Origin: Planctomycetota bacterium | Lineage (GTDB): Bacteria > Planctomycetota > PUPC01 > JACPCR01 | Assembly: GCA_027625095.1 (NCBI GenBank) | Contig: JAQBXN010000029.1 | Span: 1 to 64,000, forward strand | Length of the DNA stretch: 64,000 nucleotides | Reading direction: 5' to 3' | Shown: in pieces, positions 43,715 to 52,761 of the stretch | How the letters are laid out: the number at the start of each line of letters is the position of its first letter | How positions within the stretch are numbered: position 1 is the first letter of the stretch | Notes under the pieces: generated by a model | Database searches by the model: none | The model's input: only the letters and a program-made list of their open reading frames with translations | Told to the model about the DNA's origin: nothing | Translations under genes and position numbers: made by a program

Positions 43715-44638
43715 TTGGAAGACTCAGTATCAATCCCAACGGACGAAGCCCAGGAAGCTGAAGAGATCCTCTCCAAAGGTTTCCTGAATCGATTGGATCG
43801 GACTCAGATCATCGCAACCCGTCTTTACCCGGGTAGCCGCATGGGACAGCGGGTGAGCAAATCCAAAGGGTCGGGCATGGAGTTTTCGGAACATAAACAA
43901 TACTCCCCCGGCGATGATTTTCGTGCCGTAGACTGGAATGTTTACGCACGCACCGATCATATCTACCTCAAGACTTTTGAAACAGAGATGAACCTGTACG
44001 TCTACCTGCTCGTGGACGTGAGTAATTCCATGAGTTTCGGCACGACTATCCGAAAGCTCCAGTATGCAAAACAACTGGCCGCGGCCCTGGGTTACGTCAC
44101 CCTGGTTCAGGGAGACAACCTGGCCATCCATGCGATGAACGATGGGCTGCGGCAATCCATTTCGACCGCATCGAGGCGGCTGCGGCCAAGCGAGGTGTTG
44201 CAGTTCTGTGGTTCGTTGCGGCCTGGTGGTGAGACTGATTTCGTTCGTTCGCTTCAGGCCTTCAGTATCCACACCGGCCACCCCGGGATGGTCTTTCTCA
44301 TATCGGATTTCATGTCAGAAGGTACGCTGTCCGAGGCGCTCCGTTACCTGGTTTACAACGGATTTGGTGTTCTCGCGTTTCATCTCATCGATCCCTGGGA
44401 AGAAAACCCGGATCTCTCCGGTGAAATAGACCTCGAAGACAGCGAAGACAACAGGCTTCTTCCACTCACGATCCGGCGTGGTACGCTCGAACATCTCAAG
44501 GAAAGCTTTCGCCAGCACTGCCATCAGGTGAATCGCGCATTCGCCACCTACGAAGCCAGCTACTTTCCAATCCGAACAGACCGGCCTGTGGAAAAATTCG
44601 TCCTGGAGGATTTGCGTCACGCGGGCGTTGTTCAGTAG
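43715..44638 (+). CDS. Soluble DUF58 protein with a von Willebrand-like MIDAS
   Basis: A 307-residue protein of the second DUF58 subtype, without membrane segments. The DUF58 core is FSEHKQYSPGDDFRAVDWNVYAR followed by a von Willebrand A-like fold with the MIDAS DVSNSMS. Such proteins normally lie next to a MoxR ATPase, but the only MoxR gene here is 27 kb away in the other DUF58 operon. The start is a TTG at 43715 with a weak GAGAAG site; no in-frame ATG exists close to the conserved region. Neighbours are the YdjY-acylphosphatase gene and a lipoprotein gene on the same strand. Confidence 0.85.
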   Translation: MEDSVSIPTDEAQEAEEILSKGFLNRLDRTQIIATRLYPGSRMGQRVSKSKGSGMEFSEHKQYSPGDDFRAVDWNVYARTDHIYLKTFETEMNLYVYLLVDVSNSMSFGTTIRKLQYAKQLAAALGYVTLVQGDNLAIHAMNDGLRQSISTASRRLRPSEVLQFCGSLRPGGETDFVRSLQAFSIHTGHPGMVFLISDFMSEGTLSEALRYLVYNGFGVLAFHLIDPWEENPDLSGEIDLEDSEDNRLLPLTIRRGTLEHLKESFRQHCHQVNRAFATYEASYFPIRTDRPVEKFVLEDLRHAGVVQ

Positions 44639-44718
44639 CTGATAAGCCGGAACGTACATCCGAATTCCAGGCACCGGAAAACCAGGCATTCACTCAATTC
44701 CTCCAAAACTCATCATAG

Positions 44719-45426
44719 ATGAAAAGATTTCTTGCCCTCATGCCGTGCCTCATTCTCGGCTGTTCCACCACTAAGACAGTCCAGGCGCCGGTCGCAGTCG
44801 ACAAGCTTCTGTCAGTCTCCGTGATTCCGGCAAAGGTTGGTGCCAACGTCGTCGAATCTGATTCGAGCGTTGCCTATCGGCCGCTTGAGATTGTAGAGAA
44901 CAGCCAGATGGCTGACCGGCTTGCCTGGGCCATTTCCACTCAGATGGAATCGAGCCTGCGACAGAATGGTTTCACCGCCCGCATCCTCGAGCAGGAGGAC
45001 CTGAAAGAAGAAATCACAACCGTCCAGAAAGCATTTGCAAACGTTGTCGACCGGGTTCAGGAGGGAAAGATGAGAGAAGAGTCCGTGAGTGACACTGCCC
45101 TGAGCGAAGCCGCATCAAAGATTGCAGAAAGGCTCGAGGTGGACGCCATTGCAGTGGCCATGATGACCGCTCAGGTAAAATCATCAGAGACCTGGAAACA
45201 GAATTTCGTCGATGCCACCATCCAGGCCGCAGTCACGGGCACAGCGACTGTTTTCACCCGGAGCAACACCCAGATGCATCTGGCAGTCGTACACTCCGAC
45301 GGCCGAATCCTCTGGTATCGAAACCGGACAACGACCACACTTTTCAAAGACGGCACCACCGCAGGCGCTGTGAGGACAGGTGTAGAACAGACGTTCTCAT
45401 CGTTCCTGAACGCATATGCAGATTAG
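44719..45426 (+). CDS. Predicted outer-membrane lipoprotein of unknown function
   Basis: A 235-residue protein with a lipobox LILGCS (Cys15), so it should be lipid-anchored. The mature part has mixed alpha/beta character, with RLAWAISTQMESSLRQNGFT and a VDAIAVAMMTAQVK strand, in the style of CsgG/GNA1162-like lipoproteins that assemble on the outer-membrane inner face. I cannot assign it to a named family with confidence. A Thr-rich stretch (YRNRTTTTLF) lies near the C-terminus. It is in the same direction as the DUF58 gene. Confidence 0.7.
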   Translation: MKRFLALMPCLILGCSTTKTVQAPVAVDKLLSVSVIPAKVGANVVESDSSVAYRPLEIVENSQMADRLAWAISTQMESSLRQNGFTARILEQEDLKEEITTVQKAFANVVDRVQEGKMREESVSDTALSEAASKIAERLEVDAIAVAMMTAQVKSSETWKQNFVDATIQAAVTGTATVFTRSNTQMHLAVVHSDGRILWYRNRTTTTLFKDGTTAGAVRTGVEQTFSSFLNAYAD

Positions 45427-45608
45427 TCTCTGAAGTATGGTAACAGTTCAAGGGTGGCAGAGACGGATTTAGCCTGTGAGTAATTACGGAATACGAGTTT
45501 TTTGAGGCCAGTGATTTGTGATTTTGAAGTCAGTGAACTGGCGGCAAGAACTGGCTTCGTCTACTGTCAACGATGTTAGCATCCACTTACTTACCACTCA
45601 TTCTTCTT

Positions 45609-46160
45609 ATGAAAATCCTCATCATTACCGGCGATGCTGGCGAGTCCTACGAAACCCTTTATGCATTGCATCGATTTCAAGAGGCCGAATACGAGGTCGA
45701 TATCGCCGCTCCCTCAAAGCGCATGCTCCACCTGGTCATGCATGATTTTGAGCCGGGCTGGGATACTTATGTCGAGCGGCAGGGCTACGGGGTGGAATCG
45801 AATCTGACATTTGATGAGGTCTTAGTCGATGACTACATCGCCATTGTGCTCATGGGAGGGCGGGCGCCGGAGTATCTGCGTAACGATTCTCGACTGTTGG
45901 ATATCATTCGCGAGTTCAATGGGAAGGGGAAACTCCTTTGCTCGGTCTGCCACGGAATCCAGCTCCTCATCAGCGCTGGTCTTGTCGAGGGGAAATGTGT
46001 GACCTGTTACGACCAGATCAAGTATGAGGTGAATACCGCCGGCGGCGAGTATCGAACCGAGCAGGCATATCGAGACGGCAACATCATCAGTGCACAGACG
46101 TGGCAATCGCACCCTGAGTTTTATCGCGAAATTTTTAAGGCCCTGGCCGAACGTAAATGA
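45609..46160 (+). CDS. DJ-1/PfpI family protein
   Basis: A 183-residue member of the DJ-1/PfpI/ThiJ superfamily, which includes glyoxalase III-like chaperones, proteases and amidotransferase-like enzymes. The nucleophile elbow is LLCSVCHGIQLL with Cys114 followed by His115, and LMGGRAPEYLR is the oxyanion-side Gly motif. I chose the ATG at 45609 because KILIITGD is the normal first strand; an upstream start would add 12 residues. Its stop overlaps the start of the next gene (ATGA), so both are coupled. Confidence 0.87.
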   Translation: MKILIITGDAGESYETLYALHRFQEAEYEVDIAAPSKRMLHLVMHDFEPGWDTYVERQGYGVESNLTFDEVLVDDYIAIVLMGGRAPEYLRNDSRLLDIIREFNGKGKLLCSVCHGIQLLISAGLVEGKCVTCYDQIKYEVNTAGGEYRTEQAYRDGNIISAQTWQSHPEFYREIFKALAERK

Positions 46161-47614
46161 CTTACAGGTCGTTCGCTGTATTCACTGGGTTGGCCGTTCT
46201 GTTCCAGCAGGCTGTCCACGCGCATACGGTGGCCTATTACGATCTGGCCTCGCTGTATCACAAGTCCGATGTGGTGGTTAAAGCGGAGGCGTTGGAGTTC
46301 ACGAACGAACGAAGCTTCAAGATGGGCAAAATTCACGTTCTTGAAAGCTTCAAGGGCGTCTTCAAGGCGGGCACTGATATTCAGGTTTCTATCAAGCTGG
46401 AAGCAAAGTCACACCCTGATCTGCCGATGGTGCTGTTCCTGATCCACCAGGGACAGGACACCTATATGCCTCTCTCGACCGGCATCAAATTCCTGAAGGC
46501 TGACGAGGTGCTGAGTTACAAGCTCAATCACGTACCCCTCTTGCCGGAACGCGTGGCGCATTGGCCAGAATCCTCCCGAGGACAATTAAAGCGACCCGCT
46601 ACCGAGAAAGAATTCTGGGATGATTTCCGAACGGCCGTAGAGAAGGTTCGGACGTTTGAAGCGGCCAGAGACACTGACAACCTGGAAGAGCTGGTGAGCC
46701 TGGCCACGTCTGAGATGCAGCTATCGCAATGGAATACGGACGAGTTGTCGTTCGAGGCTGCAGAGATTCTGGTCCAGAAGCATGAGCCTGCAATCGCATT
46801 TAATGCTTTCAAGAAGGGTGCAGCACTGTTCCTGAACACTGCAATGGTCTTCAAAATGGGTTTCGGCACTCCTGAACGTTTTGACTTCCTTTGGCAGTTT
46901 GTTCAGGAAGATTCGCATGAGGCAGAGGCTCTGCTGGCACTTGAACTCATGAGCCAGAACAAAGCATCCGGCTACTTCAGAAAAGAGCCAGTTCGAGAGC
47001 GGGAGAGACTTCGGAAGGAGTTTGTTGAGAGCATTCTCCTACGTGCGACGGACATCGTGAGTTCTTCCAGCTCTCCCCAGCGGATTGCCGGGGCTGCCGG
47101 CGTCATCCAGGCCTGGCATGAAATTCCGGTGGAACTGGATTCCGCTCCGATGAAGGCGATTAGAAAGGCTATAGAACCGGCAGCGAATGCATCCGTTCGT
47201 CACATTCTGATTCGGCACTATTGCGGGCTCGGCAGGCTGGCTGCCTACCGCAATCTCTTCGGGGACGAACTGTATCTTGTGGGCGATCCCCCCGCAGACT
47301 CAGAGGTCGGCAGCATCCCTGTTCTCGCTCTTCATAAGACCCATTGGAAGATCATCGAGAAAACGCCCGTGCTCACTGCAGTTTCGTCAGCAGATGGGGG
47401 CCTGTATGCCGCGGTAAGTGATGAAGCGGCTGATGCGAGATGGAAAAAGCTTCGGGAAACGGCCGGCGAATTCGTCGAGGAGATCATTGTTGGCAATAAG
47501 TGGGATAAGAAACTTGAGCCCGGAAAGTACCTCTTGCGGGTACGAGCAGAGTACGTGCTCGGTAAAGAGAAAAAGGTTTGGTGGAGCCTGCCCAGGTCTG
47601 TCGAAATAGAGTAA
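46157..47614 (+). CDS. Secreted protein of unknown family, coupled to the DJ-1 protein
   Basis: A 485-residue exported protein with a signal peptide of about 22 residues (LFQQAVHAHT). The first 120 residues are beta-rich and carry DVVVKAEALEF and KIHVLESFKGVFKAGTDIQV. The rest is mostly helical and charged, with a final beta stretch YLLRVRAEYVLGKEKKVWW. The N-terminal part looks like a small domain found in secreted proteins that begin with a surface-charge strand, but I recognise no named family and no catalytic motif. The ATG overlaps the stop of the DJ-1 gene by 4 bases. Confidence 0.7.
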   Translation: MTYRSFAVFTGLAVLFQQAVHAHTVAYYDLASLYHKSDVVVKAEALEFTNERSFKMGKIHVLESFKGVFKAGTDIQVSIKLEAKSHPDLPMVLFLIHQGQDTYMPLSTGIKFLKADEVLSYKLNHVPLLPERVAHWPESSRGQLKRPATEKEFWDDFRTAVEKVRTFEAARDTDNLEELVSLATSEMQLSQWNTDELSFEAAEILVQKHEPAIAFNAFKKGAALFLNTAMVFKMGFGTPERFDFLWQFVQEDSHEAEALLALELMSQNKASGYFRKEPVRERERLRKEFVESILLRATDIVSSSSSPQRIAGAAGVIQAWHEIPVELDSAPMKAIRKAIEPAANASVRHILIRHYCGLGRLAAYRNLFGDELYLVGDPPADSEVGSIPVLALHKTHWKIIEKTPVLTAVSSADGGLYAAVSDEAADARWKKLRETAGEFVEEIIVGNKWDKKLEPGKYLLRVRAEYVLGKEKKVWWSLPRSVEIE

Positions 47615-47622
47615 TCAGGCTA

Positions 47623-48147
47623 ATGGCCAGAAACATAGAAATAAAGGCCCGGCTACCTGAAGGCCTGAATGAAGTCCGTTCAAGGTCTGCCGCACTCGCT
47701 GCCGAACCGCCGACTGTGCTTCTTCAGACCGATACTTTTTTCAATATTCCCAAGGGTCGCCTGAAGCTGCGAGAGTTCGCAGATGGCTGTGCCGAGCTCA
47801 TTTACTATGAGCGGCCGGACAGCGAAGGTCCAAAGGCGTCCTCTTACGTACGTTCACCGTGCCCCTCGTCATCGTCCATGCATGAGGCACTTACCGGGGC
47901 GCTTGGCGTGAGAGGTGTCGTCAAGAAACGCCGCGAGCTTTTCATCACCGAACAGACTCGAATTCACCTTGATGAAGTTGAGGGCCTGGGCACTTATCTC
48001 GAACTCGAAGTGGTGATGCGGGACGATCAGACGGACGCGGAAGGACGAGCCATCGCAAATCAGTTACTCAAAGCTCTCGGCATTCAGCAGGATTGGCTGA
48101 TATCCGGAGCGTACATTGATCTGCTGGAGGCAGGCGCGGAGGAGTGA
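47623..48147 (+). CDS. CYTH-domain protein (CyaB / triphosphate tunnel type)
   Basis: A 174-residue CYTH protein, a family that includes class IV adenylate cyclases and thiamine or inorganic triphosphatases. It opens with RNIEIKAR, then GRLKLREF, YYERPD, VVKKRRELFI, TRIHLDEVEGLGTYLELEVV, which supply the charged tunnel. The first acidic residue of the ExExK motif reads Asn4 instead of Glu, as in the actinobacterial-type branch, so cyclase activity is uncertain. The ATG at 47623 is 8 bases after the preceding stop; an in-frame start at 47578 would overlap that gene and is less likely. Confidence 0.85.
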   Translation: MARNIEIKARLPEGLNEVRSRSAALAAEPPTVLLQTDTFFNIPKGRLKLREFADGCAELIYYERPDSEGPKASSYVRSPCPSSSSMHEALTGALGVRGVVKKRRELFITEQTRIHLDEVEGLGTYLELEVVMRDDQTDAEGRAIANQLLKALGIQQDWLISGAYIDLLEAGAEE

Positions 48148-48208
48148 TGGAGTGGTGGAATCCTGGAGTGATGAACGCTGAGGTCCGCAGTAACCCGCCT
48201 TATTTCGT

Positions 48209-49384
48209 TCATTTCAGGTGATCATCAAACCAGCCGATGGCTTCTCTCTGAAGTTCTGCGTCAAAGCAGTGCGGTTTGGACGGGTCGACGTTTCTAAAAT
48301 TCTCCGGGCAACCGGCCCATTCAAAGCCAGCGCTTATCTGTCTTGCGGCTTCCTGCTGACCTTCAACGGGGAACAACTGGTCTTCCCTTGTGCTGATGAC
48401 CATGGTGCCGTTGGGAGCGGCCAGGATGGATAAGTCTGGGATGTCCATTCGATCCCAGACGCCCGGCAGCATACAGAACGTGCCGATGGCTCCGCGGACG
48501 TTGTATATCTGCTGGTAATCACCCGTGGACATCCAGCAACCGCTGGCCGATGCTTTGATGCGAGTGTCGAGAGCGGCGAGGAAGTCCGTCCGCCAGCCGC
48601 CGCCGGACAAACCGGTGCAACCGATGCTGTCGGGGTCGACTTCTGGCCTGGTCAGCAGGTAGTCCACACAACGGCTGTCATCCCAGTAATTGAGGCCCAT
48701 CCATGTCGTACCGGCCCAGTTCAGTTGCCGCATTCCGTAGTAGAGCTCATCGCGGGTGGCGCTGTCGAGTGCCTGGTATTCGTCGACGCTCAACTCAAAC
48801 GGATCATATTCGTCAGGAATCTTTCCAATCCCTCGGGGCGCACGATCTCCAAAGTGATGGGCGTCTATGACGATGACCGCATACCCGGCTTCAGCAAATT
48901 CCTCGGCAAGATAGTTTCCGCTGTAGAACTGATCTCGATGTTGCTGGAGTAAGGGATGATCCCGGCCACAGTTCACGATACGTTTCCTGCCAAAGAGCAT
49001 GGGCCCGCCCCACGCATGAAAGACCACCAGGCCCGGCACGGGCAACTCGACTTCTTTTGGCAGAAGAAAATAGCCTTCCACTCGAATCCACGGCGTGGTG
49101 TTGAAGGACACTTCTTCCAGCCAGAAATGTTCACGCTCCTCACGTCCGTGCGACTCAGCCTGTAGGTCCAAAGGGCCTGGATCGTAATGTAGACCTTCCA
49201 GCAGACACTTATGCGCTTGCGCATGCCACTCCTCGAATACTCCGTTCGGATTGTTCTTCCGCCATTGTTCCGCATTGAGGTCGAGCGGGCGGTGCTCTCG
49301 GATGCCCTGCAGCATCGGCTCAAGGCTGCCATAGAGATTGAGACTGTCTCGACTGATTTTCAGGCTGCTGATCGGTGGACGCAT
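48209..49384 (-). CDS. Alpha/beta-hydrolase, acetyl-xylan-esterase-like
   Basis: A 391-residue esterase of the DUF1100/abhydrolase-7 type, related to acetyl xylan esterases and dienelactone hydrolases. The catalytic triad is Ser260 (TGLSGGGW), Asp335 (STREDQLFP) and His372 (KPHCFD). The conserved GYFLLPK and FHAWGG segments form the core and oxyanion hole. No signal peptide is present. Substrates are likely acetylated sugars or small esters, in keeping with the hydrolase-rich surroundings. It is on its own on the minus strand. Confidence 0.82.
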   Translation of the reverse strand: MRPPISSLKISRDSLNLYGSLEPMLQGIREHRPLDLNAEQWRKNNPNGVFEEWHAQAHKCLLEGLHYDPGPLDLQAESHGREEREHFWLEEVSFNTTPWIRVEGYFLLPKEVELPVPGLVVFHAWGGPMLFGRKRIVNCGRDHPLLQQHRDQFYSGNYLAEEFAEAGYAVIVIDAHHFGDRAPRGIGKIPDEYDPFELSVDEYQALDSATRDELYYGMRQLNWAGTTWMGLNYWDDSRCVDYLLTRPEVDPDSIGCTGLSGGGWRTDFLAALDTRIKASASGCWMSTGDYQQIYNVRGAIGTFCMLPGVWDRMDIPDLSILAAPNGTMVISTREDQLFPVEGQQEAARQISAGFEWAGCPENFRNVDPSKPHCFDAELQREAIGWFDDHLK

Positions 49385-49460
49385 GAGAAGAAGCTCGGCG
49401 GGGGATCGATGTTAGTAACGACCCCGGATTCTACGCATCACGGCTTACAGGGACAGCCAG

Positions 49461-50062
49461 TTAGTTCACCTGCATGTCCACCGGCGAATCCTTGCCGATC
49501 GTCGCCTTACCTTTTTCGCCTTTGCTCCAGGGGGAGACTGATTCGGTCCATTCCAGGTGTGCATCGAAATAGAGCAGATTCACACCGTCGTCATGATTCG
49601 GGGGATCTTCTCCATCGTCGCACATCATCAGGGTGTTGGAAGGCATCTTGTCCACTATCACCCCAAGCCTGCCATCTCTGCCGGTGCAGGAGACATCCAG
49701 GTCCCGAAGGACCGTGAAACTTCGACCGAGCGTACCGCCATCATCATTGCCATCCACGGACGATGGGCATAGATATAGATCCGGCTCACTGAGGAGCGAC
49801 GTCCAATACATCGAAGCGATCCATTGCGAACCATTGAACGATGCTTTCTCGGTGTTCGGCCAACTGTAGTATCTTCCCTTCCCGTACTGGTCGAGTATTG
49901 GATCATGCCAGTGCCGATCTGCCTCAGATTATCCTTACATTTCATCTTGCGGGCCTCTTCTCGGGATCGAACGAGAGCAGGAATGAGAGCAGCCCCAATA
50001 CAGACAACCAGGACACCCACCAGAAACGCAAGGTCGATGAGTATGAATGCTCGATTGTTCAC
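49461..50062 (-). pseudogene. Frameshifted DUF1559-type pseudopilin
   Basis: The GTG at 50062 opens a type II secretion pseudopilin-like protein: a hydrophobic helix AFILIDLAFLVGVLVVCIG, then SREEARKMKCKDNLRQIGTG. At about 49890-49900 the frame must shift by one base to continue as LDQYGKGRYYSWPNTEKASF, DLYLCPSSVDGNDDGG and the tail HDDGVNLLYFDAHLEW, the H-x-DG motif of this family. Both halves are clearly one protein split by a single indel. The canonical GFTLIE prepilin site is replaced by RAFILID. DUF1559 pseudopilins are a hallmark of Planctomycetota and Lentisphaerota. Whether this is a true pseudogene or a sequencing error cannot be told. Confidence 0.75.
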
Positions 50063-50236
50063 ATTGCTGACCTCGATTGGACATAAAATCTAATGGGGAA
50101 TCCTTACCAATATTGGCACCACGCCACATGCGCATCAAAGCACCTGAGGCTGTCTTGCATTGATATGCAGAAGAACACAATCTTAAAAAACTGAACCCGG
50201 AAATCCTTGGGGACGCTGCACGCGGTCTGGGTAACG

Positions 50237-50286
50237 ACAAGGCGGCCTGCTTGTGGTTCGGAAAGAGTTCACAAGCTGGCGCTTGT
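50237..50286. repeat. Two CAAG/CTTG hairpins after the 784-residue gene
   Basis: Two hairpins of one family lie here: ACAAG with CTTGT at 50237-50254, and ACAAGC with GCTTGT at 50271-50286, each followed by GG. They sit just downstream of the stop of the 784-residue gene and could stop transcription or protect the RNA end, as REP elements do. There is no T-tract. Confidence 0.8.
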
Positions 50287-50301
50287 GGCCACCGGGCATC
50301 C

Positions 50302-52656
50302 CTACCTCACAATCATCCAGTCCAGTTTAGCGTTGCCGGGTGCAGGCTTTTCGAACTGGACGGTGAAGCCTTTCGACTCCTTCTTCACTATGGCGCGGTT
50401 ACTGAGCCAGGTTTGTTCAATAAAGACTGCGTAGTCCTCGTTTGTCTCCTCGACCGGGAACGCTACCGGGACAATGGTCTCGCCTGCCCTGATTGCGACG
50501 TTCTTGCCTCGGAGATTGCGGGCTGGGGTCGCATCGGCTGAGAGTCCGGTCGCGGTGACTGACCCGCCAAACTTTCCGCCGCCGGTGAAGCTGAGGTCAC
50601 CGGTCTCGGCCGAGACGGTGAGGGCCGCCTCCATTGGACGCTTGTTCTCATCCGCACCGTAGCGCCATTTGATCGGCTGCGAACGGTTGTTCGGCTGCGC
50701 GAAGAGGATTGCCGCGTTCGCGGTATCGCCGGTGAAGGCAATGCCCGTATTGCTCGCCGCTTCAAACTTCATGAACGTATCCCAGGCCGGGTTCTGGTCG
50801 TAATTTCGTTCCTTGTCTTTCTCGATGCTGCCGCTGCCGCCGCGGACGCTCATGACGGAATCGCGCATGACTCCTCGATTGGCTATATCGAACACGGATG
50901 CCGGGAACGCGCCGGGCACGCTCTCGAAGAGCCACGACCGGAATGGGGTGGGACGGAACGGGTCTGGGCCAATGGCCTGTTCGATGGGATCGCCTTTGGC
51001 GAAATCCACTTCTGTTCCGGTGAACGATGTAGGCACAATCTTCACGATCCGGTTGGGGTGGTCAACGCCCTGCGAGACGTCGTACGCGTTGGCGCCTGGC
51101 GCGATGATGTACTTGAGCGGCCTCTCATGACCATCCGAGGAATAGTTCTCCTCCTTATAAAGGGTCGGAGCGCCGGCGGATTTCGCTCCCCACCAGTGCC
51201 GGATGATGCGCAGGTCTTTGGTGCCGTTCGGATTCTTCGCTACGCTGTCGATGAGATACCAGCGGCGCGGTCCGTTGGGCACAAATTCGTTGGCTTCGTT
51301 CACGGCGAAATATCTGCCCACCACTTCCTCGGTCACCGGCGCATCGGCGGAGAAACGGATCAGGCCGCCCATATCGAGCCCCTTGCCGGAGATCAGGGTC
51401 GTCGGGTAAGTCTTGCCCTGGAAGGTGGGGTCGTCCTGGTTCGGGCTGTAGTCCGTCCATGACGCAGGGCGCACGATCATGACACTGCCGCCAGTGATCC
51501 ATTTAGCCTCGTTCAGGTTGATGAGGGGGCGGCCCGTACCGAGGGTCTTGCCTAGATTGTTGGACCCGCCGAACTTGAGTTCGTGGGTTTCGGGGTTCCA
51601 CGTTTCGACCTGGCTGCGGAAGATGCCCGTCAGGCTCTGGACGAAGGCGCCGTAGATGACTCCGTTCTCGTCGCCGCCGGTCGAATGAACATCGCCCATG
51701 TATTTGAACCTGGCATCGATCAGAGAATTGTCGCCCTGGGAGTAATTGTGTCGCCAGAGCATCAGGTCGAAGGTCTGGTTCTCGTTGTGCGAGTAGGTAT
51801 CCATTTTCAGAAGATTGACGTGATTCTTGTTGCCCAGCAGATCGTTTTTGCTGACTTCCGCGTCGCTGTCGGCCACGAAGTACCAGGACTGCTTTTCTTT
51901 GTCGTAACCAAGGGACTTCACATAGAGTCGCTGGACGTTGCCGTAGCTGCCACTCATGAACATGCCGGGAAAAATGCCTCGGATCGTTTTCACGTAAAAC
52001 CGCTGGTCTGTTCCTGCGACCACATTTTCTCTCAATTGGTCCCGGTAACTGCATGAGCCATTCAGGATCGTGTTTTTCATGGAGAGGATGGGATAAGCTG
52101 CCCAGAAGGGCAGGCTCTGGCCCTGCATGTCCAACACCCGGTTCAGTTCCAGTCCCGTTGCCTGCGGAGGCTGCACCTTGACCGTTCCGCCGCGGGCATC
52201 GATCACGGTGATGCCAAGGCCGATTCCCCATCTCCTGGCTGGAGCCGGTGGCGGAGGTGTTCGCCAGGCGCTCTGGCCAACGTTATGGGGCTGCCAGCTC
52301 ACATGCGTTTCCGCAGGGATCACCAGGACGCCTCCGCCGGCGGCCAGGATGTCCTTTGATGCATGTTGGAAGGCTTTCTCCGCGTCGGCACGCGTAGTCA
52401 CGGTGCCGAATTGCTCCAGCGAATACACCGGCCCCAATCCGGCGGGTTTGATGGCCTCCGCCGCTTCGGGTTTGGCGGGCTCGGCGAAGGTGCTGAGTAT
52501 CATGCTCAACATGAAAGCCACAACGACCCGCGCTAGTTGAGTGCTCAGCGGTAGCGACATGCTGCCATCGGGTCGTTTTGGGGAGCCTACAAGCAGGCTG
52601 CTTGTGGCTACGGTCGCTGCCGTGACTAGATTCCTCATTTTCTTGCCTTGAGACAT
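50302..52656 (-). CDS. Large secreted protein with a tail-fibre-like C-terminus
   Basis: A 784-residue protein, last gene of a four-gene minus-strand operon. A hydrophobic segment at about residues 45-58 (RVVVAFMLSMILSTFA) can be the signal sequence. The middle is beta-rich (TVTTRADAEKAFQHASKDIL early, then repeats such as FMSGSYGNVQRLYVKSL and GGSVMIVRPASWTDYS). The last 50 residues (EDYAVFIEQTWLSNRAIV, FTVQFEKPAPGNAKLDWM) resemble the C-terminal domain of phage tail-fibre and other surface proteins. I recognise no catalytic motif. The start at 52656 has AAGGAA before it, but the first 37 residues include a palindromic repeat; an internal ATG at 52560 would give a cleaner signal peptide. Confidence 0.7.
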   Translation of the reverse strand: MSQGKKMRNLVTAATVATSSLLVGSPKRPDGSMSLPLSTQLARVVVAFMLSMILSTFAEPAKPEAAEAIKPAGLGPVYSLEQFGTVTTRADAEKAFQHASKDILAAGGGVLVIPAETHVSWQPHNVGQSAWRTPPPPAPARRWGIGLGITVIDARGGTVKVQPPQATGLELNRVLDMQGQSLPFWAAYPILSMKNTILNGSCSYRDQLRENVVAGTDQRFYVKTIRGIFPGMFMSGSYGNVQRLYVKSLGYDKEKQSWYFVADSDAEVSKNDLLGNKNHVNLLKMDTYSHNENQTFDLMLWRHNYSQGDNSLIDARFKYMGDVHSTGGDENGVIYGAFVQSLTGIFRSQVETWNPETHELKFGGSNNLGKTLGTGRPLINLNEAKWITGGSVMIVRPASWTDYSPNQDDPTFQGKTYPTTLISGKGLDMGGLIRFSADAPVTEEVVGRYFAVNEANEFVPNGPRRWYLIDSVAKNPNGTKDLRIIRHWWGAKSAGAPTLYKEENYSSDGHERPLKYIIAPGANAYDVSQGVDHPNRIVKIVPTSFTGTEVDFAKGDPIEQAIGPDPFRPTPFRSWLFESVPGAFPASVFDIANRGVMRDSVMSVRGGSGSIEKDKERNYDQNPAWDTFMKFEAASNTGIAFTGDTANAAILFAQPNNRSQPIKWRYGADENKRPMEAALTVSAETGDLSFTGGGKFGGSVTATGLSADATPARNLRGKNVAIRAGETIVPVAFPVEETNEDYAVFIEQTWLSNRAIVKKESKGFTVQFEKPAPGNAKLDWMIVR
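52553..52611. repeat. Composite palindromic element in the 784-residue gene
   Basis: Contains AGCGACATGCTG (52553-52564) and the hairpin ACAAGCAG-G-CTGCTTGT (52589-52605) followed by GGCTAC. Both modules occur together again at 59900-59947. Here they lie inside the first codons of the 784-residue gene and encode about residues 15-37. Confidence 0.8.
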
Positions 52657-52761
52657 TTGATTCCTTTTCTATTGAAAGTCGTCGAATTCCAGAAGTGGTC
52701 CAACGGATGGCATACCGATTCAACGGATGCAGGAGAAAGCCGAATTTATTCTTTGGTTTCC

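Noticed and set aside
49885-49905. Programmed frameshift in the pseudopilin
   Set aside because: No slippery sequence is seen and other members of the family are not frameshifted.
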